A program made the position numbers and the translations under genes. The notes below the pieces were generated by a model. The model did no database searches. It was not told the origin of the DNA and saw only the letters and a program-made list of their open reading frames with translations. A DNA stretch of 14,305 nt from JBBTDV01 sp038042605 (lineage in GTDB: Bacteria; Bdellovibrionota; UBA1018): positions 1-14,305 of the forward strand of contig CAYHPW010000059.1 of the NCBI GenBank assembly GCA_964358645.1, in the 5' to 3' direction. Positions 1 to 6,189 of this stretch are shown piece after piece (within the stretch, counting starts at the first letter, position 1; every line of letters starts with the position of its first letter).

Positions 1-47
1 ACATAAAACGCAGCTGAGGCTGGATGCTCTCCGTCAAGGTGTCAAAG

Positions 48-173
48 TCACGTCATTGCATCGAGAGCGGGAACCAACGATGGTACAAAAAAGCCAAGTA
101 GGATACCACCTGCCATCGCCATGAAGATCCAAACAGTTAAGTACCGATCCAGAAACGAAAGCCGCTTTTCCAT
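48..173 (-). pseudogene. N-terminal fragment of an ACR3-type arsenite efflux permease, stopped after 41 codons
   Basis: The 41-residue reading frame begins MEKRLSFLDRYL and continues with a hydrophobic segment containing VWIFMAMAGG and LGFFVPSLVP. From memory this is the usual opening of ACR3-family arsenite/H+ antiporters (inner-membrane proteins of about 350 residues and ten membrane segments). A good ribosome site, AGGA about 8 nt upstream, supports the start at 173; an in-frame ATG 15 nt upstream (188) is possible. The frame ends at TGA (48-50) just after ALDAMT, where the family would run on into the next membrane segment. I could not recognise ACR3 sequence in any frame of the remaining 47 bases, so a deletion or recombination junction is more likely than a simple frameshift. 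It lies 28 nt downstream of the MerR gene on the same strand and is probably co-transcribed with it. The ACR3 call is moderate because only the N-terminus is available. Confidence 0.55.
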
Positions 174-201
174 TGGAACTATCCTCATTCATCGTTGAAG
201 G

Positions 202-618
202 TTATTTACACGTCCAGCCGCTCTCGAAACAATCGAGGATACGGCATTGGGCTACCGCTTTTCGGCTATCACCGCACGCCTCAGCAAGCTCCTTGAGTGA
301 CCGTCTCATTCTATGAAGGTCTTTGATTTTGGCTTCGACTTCCGAGACTTTACGATCGGCTTTTCTTCTAATATCGGTGCAGGTCGCGCTCGGATTTGTA
401 TTCAGCTCAAGGAGTTCCTTGACCTCAGCCAAGGTAAAACCCAAGTCCTGCGCTCGCTTGATAAAGCGTATTCGCATTGCGTCATTAGGCTCGTACCGAC
501 GAAAACCGGATAACCGCTTAGCAGGACGGCGAAGTAGCCCTTTCCGTTCATAGAATCGCACGGTCTCTACGCCCACCCCCGAGGTCTTTGCTAACTTACC
601 GATAGTTAGTTCATCCAT
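202..618 (-). CDS. merR: MerR-family transcriptional regulator, mercury (Hg2+)-type
   Basis: This 138-residue protein has the size and layout of MerR. Residues 4-45 form the winged helix-turn-helix (LTIGKLAKTSGVGVETVRFY), followed by the RAQDLGFTLAEVKELLEL segment (55-72) and a long dimerisation helix (about 81-112). Cysteines at 80, 115 and 125 match the three Hg-binding positions of Tn21/Tn501 MerR (82, 117, 126): the first interval of 35 is identical, and the metal loop is one residue longer. Two extra cysteines (130, 137) lie in the C-terminal tail. Such proteins bind a 19-bp-spaced promoter, repress it, and activate by untwisting the DNA when metal binds. A mer-like operator lies just upstream of its start, so it is probably autoregulated and first in a minus-strand operon. 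The next gene resembles ACR3 rather than mer transport genes, so the true inducer could be another thiophilic metal. Confidence 0.85.
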   Translation of the reverse strand: MDELTIGKLAKTSGVGVETVRFYERKGLLRRPAKRLSGFRRYEPNDAMRIRFIKRAQDLGFTLAEVKELLELNTNPSATCTDIRRKADRKVSEVEAKIKDLHRMRRSLKELAEACGDSRKAVAQCRILDCFESGWTCK

Positions 619-627
619 TAATACTTC

Positions 628-658
628 GTATACACCCTGTACTATGGTACGGAGTCAA
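628..658 (-). promoter_or_regulatory. mer-type operator/promoter upstream of merR
   Basis: On the minus strand a -35 box TTGACT (653-658) is followed by exactly 19 bp and a weak -10, GTATAC (628-633). The over-long spacer holds an interrupted dyad CCGTAC-CATA-GTACAGG. The first 12 bases, TTGACTCCGTAC, equal my recollection of the Tn21/Tn501 merT operator. A 19-bp spacer is the hallmark of MerR-activated promoters. The start codon of merR is 10 nt beyond the -10, so the transcript would be leaderless or nearly so, or start further out. Confidence 0.75.
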
Positions 659-677
659 GAATATAGGCGGCCATGCC

Positions 678-1157
678 TCAGCAGAAAGGCGCCCCGAGCA
701 GTTGCTCATCTGGACGTGGAACCTGTTCCTTCTCGGAATCGGAAGGTAAAGCAACCGGCACAGCTTCTTTTATCATGCGCCCATCTGCGGAGATTATTCC
801 AGCATCGAGAAGCTTTTGCCATGCGAGAGCGGCCAACTCTTTTTTGGACATTTGGGCGTAGATGGTCTTTTGCTCGACCCGCTGAACGGGTTTCCCCTCC
901 AAGCGATCCAGCGTGTCTTGAGCTGCTTTCAACGTACTTGCACTCTTGACGTTTCCGAGAAGCGCCATGCCTGCAATCCGGGCTGCGATGTAGGGACCGA
1001 CCTCCCGCCTGATCTTATCGGCGGGCCAGCCTTCCTGGACCATTTGGCGGAGCTTCGGAAGGAGTGTCTCCCGCAGACTGTCGAACTCAGCGAGATCATC
1101 CAGGGATCTTGCTATCCGTTCTTCTTGCAGACCGTGCTTATTTCGATGAGTCGCCAT
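678..1157 (-). CDS. Hypothetical protein resembling a phage terminase small subunit
   Basis: The 159-residue hydrophilic protein has no signal peptide or membrane segment. Its helix-rich body contains RSLDDLAEFDSLRETLLPKL (about 17-36) and a later AAQDTLDRLEGKPVQRVE segment. This last pattern is common in small terminase-like or DNA-packaging proteins of phages and integrated elements, which recognise DNA and recruit the large terminase. No large terminase or other phage gene is visible, so the role here is unproven. I chose the start at 1157 because GAGGAA lies 5 nt upstream; the longer frame from 1208 has no comparable site and adds a Cys-rich 17-residue stretch. The stop is only 20 bp from the mer-type -35 box. 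It is probably part of the same imported segment as merR. Confidence 0.6.
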   Translation of the reverse strand: MATHRNKHGLQEERIARSLDDLAEFDSLRETLLPKLRQMVQEGWPADKIRREVGPYIAARIAGMALLGNVKSASTLKAAQDTLDRLEGKPVQRVEQKTIYAQMSKKELAALAWQKLLDAGIISADGRMIKEAVPVALPSDSEKEQVPRPDEQLLGAPFC

Positions 1158-1212
1158 TTCACTTCCTCTACGCCGCATCCCTGCAAAACAGTTCTCGCAT
1201 GAATCCACATCT

Positions 1213-1247
1213 TATATTGAATATACATATATCCTCTCTACGCGCAA
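1213..1247 (-). promoter_or_regulatory. Possible promoter with palindrome for the 678-1157 gene
   Basis: Minus-strand TTGCGC (1242-1247), 16 bp, then TATATT (1220-1225). The -10 is embedded in a 13-bp perfect inverted repeat, TATATT-G-AATATA (1213-1225), which could be an operator or simply AT-rich chance. The gene starts about 55 nt downstream. Confidence 0.25.
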
Positions 1248-1343
1248 ATTCTTCCGAGAGGTCTTTAAGAAAGTCACTTGGATAAAATCAGAATTATTAC
1301 AGAGCCAACAACTTCAGACATGCATTTTGATAAAACCGTAAAT

Positions 1344-1511
1344 CTATTTCACAGCTATGCGGTGAAACGGAAGGCTTCCCCCATAATATCTGTGCTCGAG
1401 AGCGATCACGAGCGCACCGAGGTTTTTTGCATATTCCATGAACATTTTATTCCCGCTGTAAATAGTAGCTGCATAAATATGGCGCTTAAGTACTAGCGAC
1501 AGCGTCACATG
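1344..1511 (-). pseudogene. Remnant of an S28-family serine peptidase (prolyl carboxypeptidase-like)
   Basis: A 55-codon open stretch between two stops on the minus strand has no proper gene start. Residues 23-49 (1445 down to 1365) read MFMEYAKNLGALVIALEHRY and then YGGSLPF. The string LGALVIALEHRYYG followed by S-x-P matches the segment just before the catalytic serine in S28 peptidases, which are normally secreted proteins of 450 residues or more. Sequence on both sides is unrecognisable and stops interrupt it, including TAG at 1344-1346 soon after the motif. The catalytic Ser/Asp/His region is not in the window. I read it as the decayed leftover of a gene lost when this segment was rearranged. 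The match rests on one motif recalled from the family. Confidence 0.5.
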
Positions 1512-1582
1512 TCAATGAAGCCGCGTACAAAGTGAAACTAATTGTTAACGCTATTTGGCGGCAATGAATTTGCCCAGGTCAT

Positions 1583-1966
1583 CTATCGCCGCTGTTTTTC
1601 GCCATCACGCAACGGCACCTGGACCCCCTCCTCAAACAACTTCTCGGAGGTCACCCGACCGCTCTCATCCCACTCAATCCATTTCCCATGCTTCTTGCCA
1701 AGCTTGTATGCACCCTCGATCGCTTTTTGGCCGTTAAGGTGCCACTCGGAATATTGGCCATCATTAACGTAGGCGCCGCTAGAATTCTTGCTCTGCTGGC
1801 ACTGTTTGGTGCCGACGAATGGCTTATCACGTGATGGCTCGCCACCATCACTGCATGGTTTGGATACGGTCGTGCAGCTAAAAAACATGATAGAAATGTA
1901 CAGCGCTGTTTCCTCCAGGGGCCTAACCCTTCTTAGAGGTTGTCGTGAACTTTGCTTGGCACACAT
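1583..1966 (-). CDS. Small MORN-repeat (YwqK-like) protein, possible lipoprotein
   Basis: The 127-residue product carries MORN/YwqK-type repeats: YSEWHLNGQKAIEGAYKLGK (72-91) and HGKWIEWDESGRVTSEKLFE (93-112). This W-x-x-G-x-x-x-x-E-G-x-Y-x-x-G-x-x-H-G-x-W pattern is frequent in small secreted or lipid-anchored proteins of delta-proteobacterial predators and relatives. Ahead of it is a hydrophobic stretch LYISIMFFSC (22-31) that could be a lipobox with C31 modified, although the preceding n-region is long and Arg-rich, so export is uncertain. GGAG lies 8 nt before the ATG at 1966, preferred over an in-frame GTG at 1981. C38 and C56 could pair in the linker. The gene diverges from the Glt-like operon. 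Despite the YwqK 'antitoxin' label used in databases, no toxin gene is adjacent, so a toxin-antitoxin role is not supported. Confidence 0.7.
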   Translation of the reverse strand: MCAKQSSRQPLRRVRPLEETALYISIMFFSCTTVSKPCSDGGEPSRDKPFVGTKQCQQSKNSSGAYVNDGQYSEWHLNGQKAIEGAYKLGKKHGKWIEWDESGRVTSEKLFEEGVQVPLRDGEKQRR

Positions 1967-1999
1967 AAGATTATTCTCCACAAAACTCTTTATAAGATC

Positions 2000-2038
2000 A
2001 AGAAATTACAAATGATTTTTAAATTATTTGCATTTCTT
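2000..2038. repeat. Imperfect inverted repeat in the divergent intergenic region
   Basis: AAGAAAT (2000-2006) pairs with ATTTCTT (2032-2038), and inside it CAAAT (2009-2013) pairs with ATTTG (2026-2030). This gives a 12-bp AT-rich interrupted stem around a 12-nt loop. It overlaps the proposed -35 box of the downstream operon, so it could be a regulator site; it has no T-tract typical of a terminator. Confidence 0.35.
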
Positions 2039-2056
2039 GATAATATTAATTAATAT
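2028..2056 (+). promoter_or_regulatory. Putative promoter of the Glt-like operon (leaderless start)
   Basis: TTGCAT (2028-2033), a 17-bp spacer, then TAATAT (2051-2056). The spacer and -10 contain a perfect tandem repeat of TAATATTAAT (2041-2050 and 2051-2060). Predicted transcription would begin near 2063, within a few bases of the ATG at 2066. No Shine-Dalgarno sequence precedes that ATG, which fits a leaderless message. Confidence 0.45.
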
Positions 2057-2065
2057 TAATTATGT

Positions 2066-2341
2066 ATGAAGTGGGTGTTAATTTTAGTTATTATTTTAAA
2101 CACACAACAATCGCTACCCTCACAGGCCAGCGAGGAGCCGAAGCGACAAAAGGTGATAGATTTTGAAGACGAAATGATCGAGGGGGTGAATAAACACCCA
2201 TACGATTCCGTAAGCCAGATTTCTGAATCACAAAAATCTGGACACAAACAACATCTTTATAAAAAACGAATCGGGTTCCGCACCGAAACACATGAGCTAC
2301 TTAAGAATATGAGATTTATCTACGGAGGAATAAAGCGATGA
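2066..2341 (+). CDS. Small secreted protein with VIDFEDE motif, first gene of the Glt-like operon
   Basis: The 91-residue protein begins with a signal peptide (MKWVLILVIILNTQQSLPSQ, cleavage probably near ASA-type residues 20-22). The mature part is highly charged, with KVIDFEDEMIEGVNK (29-43) followed by HLYKKRIGFRTETHELLKNM (63-82). I recall similar short exported proteins with a VIDFE...EG motif beside AgmX/PglI-domain genes in myxobacteria and Bdellovibrio-type bacteria, but know no proven function. It overlaps the next gene by 4 nt (ATGA), implying translational coupling and a shared complex. A periplasmic location is inferred. The start is supported by the signal peptide, not by a ribosome site, which is absent. 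No cysteines are present, so it is not a lipoprotein. Confidence 0.75.
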   Translation: MKWVLILVIILNTQQSLPSQASEEPKRQKVIDFEDEMIEGVNKHPYDSVSQISESQKSGHKQHLYKKRIGFRTETHELLKNMRFIYGGIKR

Positions 2342-3504
2342 CCTCATATCTCGTCACTGCGGCCACATGCTCAAGCACTGTTCCATCTTCCTGGAGCAGG
2401 ATCTGGAATGGCAAATCACCACTTCGCCTCGGCCTCACCTCTCATTGGATTATCAAAAAAACCACTGGCGCAATAAATATTACAAACACGGTCACAAAAG
2501 ATGTGCGCGACATTCCGTTAATTGAAATTCAAAGCACGAAGGAAATCCTCTTACAAAGCGCATGCCCCATTAAACTAGCAATCAAACCCGCAAGGACCAT
2601 CGCCCCACTGCCGCCGCATTTAATAAAACCAACAACTACTTATCAGCAACTTGAAAAAAACGAGCAAAAGTATTTTAAAAAAGCACTCAAAGCCTCTGCC
2701 ATCTGTCTTGCGGCATTCAGCTTGGTCACATGGATATGGCCAAAACCAGCCATTTACGAGGAAATCATCCCACCCCAATTGACCAAGATCATCCTAACCC
2801 CATCGGCAGGAAATAATCATCAAATCGCCGCACAAAACACCGCCAAAGAAAGATCAAACTCACTTAAAAAGACGCTCGCATTTCAACAAAAGACAATTCA
2901 AAACAGCATAAATGGTCTCCTAAATGGCGGCATGACCTTGCTGCTTTCAAAATCTAACCCCATTGGTCCGGGCTCTTCGCACGCAGCACGCAGGACCATG
3001 GACACGAAATCATCCGGGATAATACCTACTACAACCGAAGTAATTCAAAACAACCATGCAAGAAATACGAATATCGCGATGCTTGGCGGTACACTTGAAA
3101 ACAGTGGAGCCAGCAGGGTTGGTTACACCACTGGTGCCAGGGCCAGCGTGGCTGGACAGGGAAAATCACAAATCGCTTTTGACACCGTCAACTCTATTGT
3201 CGAGGAGGGCCTAACAAAAGACGAGGTTGGCCAGACAATTCATCGCCACCTTAAGGAAATAAGATATTGCTATGAGGCCGCCATCCTGCGCAACCCAGCA
3301 ACGGAAGGCCGCCTAATCATTAATTTCATCATTTCAGGCTCCGGTGGCATAAGGTCGTCGCAAGTAAAAACATCCACAGTTTCTGACACCGGACTGGATA
3401 ACTGCATAATACAAAGGCTGACGGCATGGCGGTTTCCGCAGACAAAAGGCGGGATCGATGTCGCTGTATCATATCCATTCATATTTAAGATGCTAGGGAG
3501 GTAA
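2338..3504 (+). CDS. Inner-membrane protein with periplasmic AgmX/PglI (TonB-like) C-terminal domain, GltG/GltJ-like
   Basis: The 388-residue protein has one membrane segment (about 117-134) preceded by lysines, giving an N-in, C-out topology. Its cytoplasmic part (1-115) is beta-rich and unrecognised; in GltG-type relatives this position is held by an FHA domain. After a Gln/Asn/Ser-rich periplasmic linker (about 155-280) comes the AgmX/PglI C-terminal domain (285-385): TKDEVGQTIHRHLKEIRYCY, then GRLIINFIISGSGGI, and WRFPQTKGG with YPFIF at the end. C311 and C356 are the family's likely disulfide pair. TonB-like domains of this type contact outer-membrane partners, and in Myxococcus GltG and GltJ they link the inner-membrane motor to the outer-membrane complex. 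A strong GGAGGA site precedes the ATG. No ExbB/TolQ-type motor gene is in the window. Tightly coupled to the beta-barrel gene downstream. Confidence 0.8.
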   Translation: MTSYLVTAATCSSTVPSSWSRIWNGKSPLRLGLTSHWIIKKTTGAINITNTVTKDVRDIPLIEIQSTKEILLQSACPIKLAIKPARTIAPLPPHLIKPTTTYQQLEKNEQKYFKKALKASAICLAAFSLVTWIWPKPAIYEEIIPPQLTKIILTPSAGNNHQIAAQNTAKERSNSLKKTLAFQQKTIQNSINGLLNGGMTLLLSKSNPIGPGSSHAARRTMDTKSSGIIPTTTEVIQNNHARNTNIAMLGGTLENSGASRVGYTTGARASVAGQGKSQIAFDTVNSIVEEGLTKDEVGQTIHRHLKEIRYCYEAAILRNPATEGRLIINFIISGSGGIRSSQVKTSTVSDTGLDNCIIQRLTAWRFPQTKGGIDVAVSYPFIFKMLGR

Positions 3505-3508
3505 CGTG

Positions 3509-4207
3509 ATGTTGCTAGTTACATATTTATTATTTATGATAACCATATCAAACTCAAGCGCCGAAGACGAAGCACAACAGGTCAATATAGACGCGATAAA
3601 AGAAAAATACTGGGCCCGCGGCAACGAGACGGAACTCGGCGTGGTGCAGAACAGACTTTACTCGAAGGAGAGCAAACTAGAGATTGGTTCTCTTGTTGGG
3701 GTACTGAGTACTGATCCGTTTCTTAGCGTAAAATGCCTGGGCATCAAGGCAGGCTTTCACTTCAGCGAGTATTTCGCGGCTAACATTCTAGCATGGAAGA
3801 ATTTTGTTGAACCATCTAGTGCCTTGCTTACATTTCAAGAAACCGTCGGCGCCACCACTAACAACAATCCACAGCGGTCATTCATCGGTACCGAGCTGGC
3901 GGCAAGCCTGATTTACGGAAAATTAAGCCTCATAGGAAAAGCGATAATATACTACGACCTCCATCTTTCAGCGGGCGGAGGGGTGACGGCCACGGAATCC
4001 GGCAATTACTTTACGCCATTAATAGGCATCGGCCAGCAGATCTTTCTTTCACAATCAGTCTCACTGCGGGTTGACTACCGCGCGATGAGATATACGGAAA
4101 CCATCATAGAAAAAGTAATCACGCCTAAACTCGGCCAGCCCATAGGCCAGAGGGTCAACTGGACCAACGCAGTCACACTGGGGCTGGATTTTCTGTTCGG
4201 ACTATGA
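3509..4207 (+). CDS. Outer-membrane beta-barrel protein, GltA/GltB-like
   Basis: The 232-residue protein has a signal peptide (1-18, cleavage after SNSSA) and alternating beta strands suited to a small barrel. Residues 45-70 follow the pattern of the delta-proteobacterial 'outer membrane beta-barrel domain' family: VVQNRLYSKESKLEIGSLVG, then DPFLSV and AGFHFSEYFAA. The C-terminus ends in strand GLDFLFGL, typical of the last barrel strand. In Myxococcus, GltA and GltB are barrels of this kind in the outer-membrane part of the gliding complex, beside a TPR protein, as here. The start at 3509 (ATG) has GGAGG at 3497-3501 with a 7-nt gap; an in-frame GTG at 3506 is less well spaced. It lies 4 nt after the TonB-like gene's stop and overlaps the next gene by 4 nt, so the genes are probably translated together. 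Confidence 0.75.
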   Translation: MLLVTYLLFMITISNSSAEDEAQQVNIDAIKEKYWARGNETELGVVQNRLYSKESKLEIGSLVGVLSTDPFLSVKCLGIKAGFHFSEYFAANILAWKNFVEPSSALLTFQETVGATTNNNPQRSFIGTELAASLIYGKLSLIGKAIIYYDLHLSAGGGVTATESGNYFTPLIGIGQQIFLSQSVSLRVDYRAMRYTETIIEKVITPKLGQPIGQRVNWTNAVTLGLDFLFGL

Positions 4208-5991
4208 ATATGAAACCTAGATGGAAATGCACACTGATTTTTTTGCTCACGCTGATACCGATCAATGAAAACATTGCGGACACGAAAAACATCCCACGAG
4301 CAACAAACCCATGCTCGCCACGCGAGCAATGGACCCTGCCGAATTCATTACCAGCCAATTCCGCTGAGATTTTCTTGTCCTCTTTGCGCGGATCAATAAA
4401 ATCTGTACGCAGTTTTGCGGAAGCTCTTACCATTCGCCGCAAAGCCTCATCACCACAGAGCTTAAAACTTTTTGCGGAGTACTGGATCTCGCGCTCACTT
4501 TATGAAGCAGGCCTGATCCACGCGGCGCACGCCGGGTTTTCAGCAACATTGGCAAAAAAAGCAAAATCAACCACCTCCGGCATACGTCTCGCGGCCCTTG
4601 GGTGCCTGATCGCCATACATGACCGTTACACGTCCATACAGTTGGATCCAGGCATGTCCAGCGTTTTACACGAATTATCAAAAAATGCCGTACTACAAGA
4701 CGAATTTAGATCAATTCACGATGCTGCTTTATTGCTACTATTTGACAGCTTGGGCGGTGATAAGCCAAACCAAAACATTATAGGTCTTCTACGAGGATCC
4801 GGCGCTCACTGGTCACTCGCCAAGGGCGTGCTAGCCGCGACAGAGAACAAACACGACATCACCATCAGCGAGCTTAGCAGATTCATTACATCAGAAACAC
4901 GCTCATCACGCTTACACCGCTATGACAACCAGGCCAGGCTTCTTATGGCAAGGGCATATTATTCAAACATGATGTTTGATAAGGCCTCAGCAGCGCTTAA
5001 AGAAATTTCCAAACAATCAAATGAATTGGTCACCGCTTTATCAGAACTTGCATGGGCGCAACTTTCAGCCAATCAGTTGCATGAGGCGATAGGAACCACG
5101 TTGTCGCTGTTTTCAGGAGGATTGCGAAGAACCTTCACTCCTGAATCACCAATGATCCTGGCGATGGCGTTTAACGAACTATGCCGGTACCCTGAGGCGA
5201 TCAATGCATCAAATCTTTTCAGGGCGCAATACGCGGCAACCCGCCAGTGGCTTGTGTCTTTTGCAAAAAAGCCGTATAGGCTGTACGGATCGGCCACAGC
5301 CGCCCTCGTGGCAACCATCCAAGATGAACCACGGGCACCGGATCATGTGATAAGCGAGTGGCTGCGTTCACCAGTCTTCATTTCACACCAGGAGGAAATC
5401 AACCTCACATTCAGTGAAAGCAAATCAGCGGAAGGCTTCGCAATATCAGGACAGGCCGAGCAACATGATATTTCCACGCAGGCCGTCGCGCTCATAGACA
5501 GGCTTACACCACAAGTCAGCACGCAGAGTCTGTCTTCTGATACGGATGCGACAAAAATGCTAATTCGGCTCCGAAACTTGCTTTTATCATTCCACAAGAT
5601 GCAGGCAGCCGCGCCGATCTGGAAAATACTTCACGGCAATCAATCGAATCACATGGCAGCCAGAAAAACCAACCTCCTTGCCAACATAGAGCGCGACTTA
5701 CACGAAAGAACACTGCGGATGCTCTGGCAACTGGATGAGGTTGCCGAAAACATACGATTGCTAGAAGTAGAGGTTTATGGTGGAGCAACAAAAGATATTA
5801 TTAAACAACATATAGATAAGGCAGCCAAGATCAAAAAAGAAAACCCAATCACAAAAACCACAGGCCCAAAAACATGGGATTGGGGGACCACGCGTCTCAT
5901 TGCAAATTCAGGATCTGAAACAGAGGTATGGGAAGACGAACTCGGCTCATTCAAGGCGGACCTTACCGATAAGTGCGGCGGACAGCCTTAA
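4204..5991 (+). CDS. Periplasmic TPR-repeat protein, GltC-like
   Basis: The 595-residue product starts with a signal peptide (KCTLIFLLTLIPI at 8-20) and is rich in helical repeats. The clearest tetratricopeptide-type block is 240-345: DNQARLLMARAYYSNMMFDK (241-260), then ALSELAWAQLSANQLHEAIG (278-297), and a third unit with LCRYPEAINASNLF. The final part (about 460-560) is helical and charged, and the end is polar with a lone cysteine. Similar TPR proteins sit beside outer-membrane barrels in delta-proteobacteria; Myxococcus GltC is the best-known example. The likely role is a periplasmic scaffold joining the barrel to the inner-membrane TonB-like protein. The start overlaps the previous stop by ATGA; a second ATG two codons later is also possible. 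C37, shortly after the signal, has no lipobox, so lipid anchoring is unlikely. It is last in the operon. Confidence 0.7.
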   Translation: MNMKPRWKCTLIFLLTLIPINENIADTKNIPRATNPCSPREQWTLPNSLPANSAEIFLSSLRGSIKSVRSFAEALTIRRKASSPQSLKLFAEYWISRSLYEAGLIHAAHAGFSATLAKKAKSTTSGIRLAALGCLIAIHDRYTSIQLDPGMSSVLHELSKNAVLQDEFRSIHDAALLLLFDSLGGDKPNQNIIGLLRGSGAHWSLAKGVLAATENKHDITISELSRFITSETRSSRLHRYDNQARLLMARAYYSNMMFDKASAALKEISKQSNELVTALSELAWAQLSANQLHEAIGTTLSLFSGGLRRTFTPESPMILAMAFNELCRYPEAINASNLFRAQYAATRQWLVSFAKKPYRLYGSATAALVATIQDEPRAPDHVISEWLRSPVFISHQEEINLTFSESKSAEGFAISGQAEQHDISTQAVALIDRLTPQVSTQSLSSDTDATKMLIRLRNLLLSFHKMQAAAPIWKILHGNQSNHMAARKTNLLANIERDLHERTLRMLWQLDEVAENIRLLEVEVYGGATKDIIKQHIDKAAKIKKENPITKTTGPKTWDWGTTRLIANSGSETEVWEDELGSFKADLTDKCGGQP

Positions 5992-6189
5992 AACTGCCAT
6001 ACTTTATTGATTTAAATAATAATTAATACGTGTGTATAAAATTTAGTCACCTTTCACAGCCTAAATAGGCCTAAAACCCACCCCACCACACAATAAAGTG
6101 GCACCTACATTGCTCTATCTACTTTTAAGTTCACACATGCAGAGTTAAGAGCGGCAAACAAAGAGTTGGATCTAGAGGAGTGAAGAGCA
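5992..6189 (+). promoter_or_regulatory. Intergenic region likely holding the promoter of the 6190 gene
   Basis: An AT-rich stretch at 6003-6045 includes TTGATT (6007-6012) and TATAAA (6035-6040), but their 22-bp gap is too long for a standard promoter. A short palindrome GCCTA-AA-TAGGC (6059-6070) follows. No terminator with a T-tract was seen after the TPR gene. The exact promoter is not resolved. Confidence 0.25.

Larger units (their letters stand above)
1158..1582. other. Gene-poor stretch between the terminase-like gene and the MORN protein
   Basis: Apart from the possible promoter near 1213-1247 and the S28 remnant at 1344-1511, I see no intact gene, RNA or repeat here. A plus-strand frame from TTG at 1278 to 1496 overlaps the remnant antisense and has no ribosome site or family resemblance. 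Confidence 0.6.

Noticed and set aside
644..1202. Several plus-strand frames of 60-130 residues
   Set aside because: They are antisense to the terminase-like gene, which has a better ribosome site and a coherent protein composition.
1278..1496. Plus-strand 72-residue frame from a TTG start
   Set aside because: No ribosome site or recognisable family, and it lies antisense to the S28-like remnant.
1583..1981. Toxin-antitoxin system suggested by the YwqK-like repeats
   Set aside because: No toxin gene is adjacent; the repeats are a general MORN-type fold, so only a small MORN protein is called.
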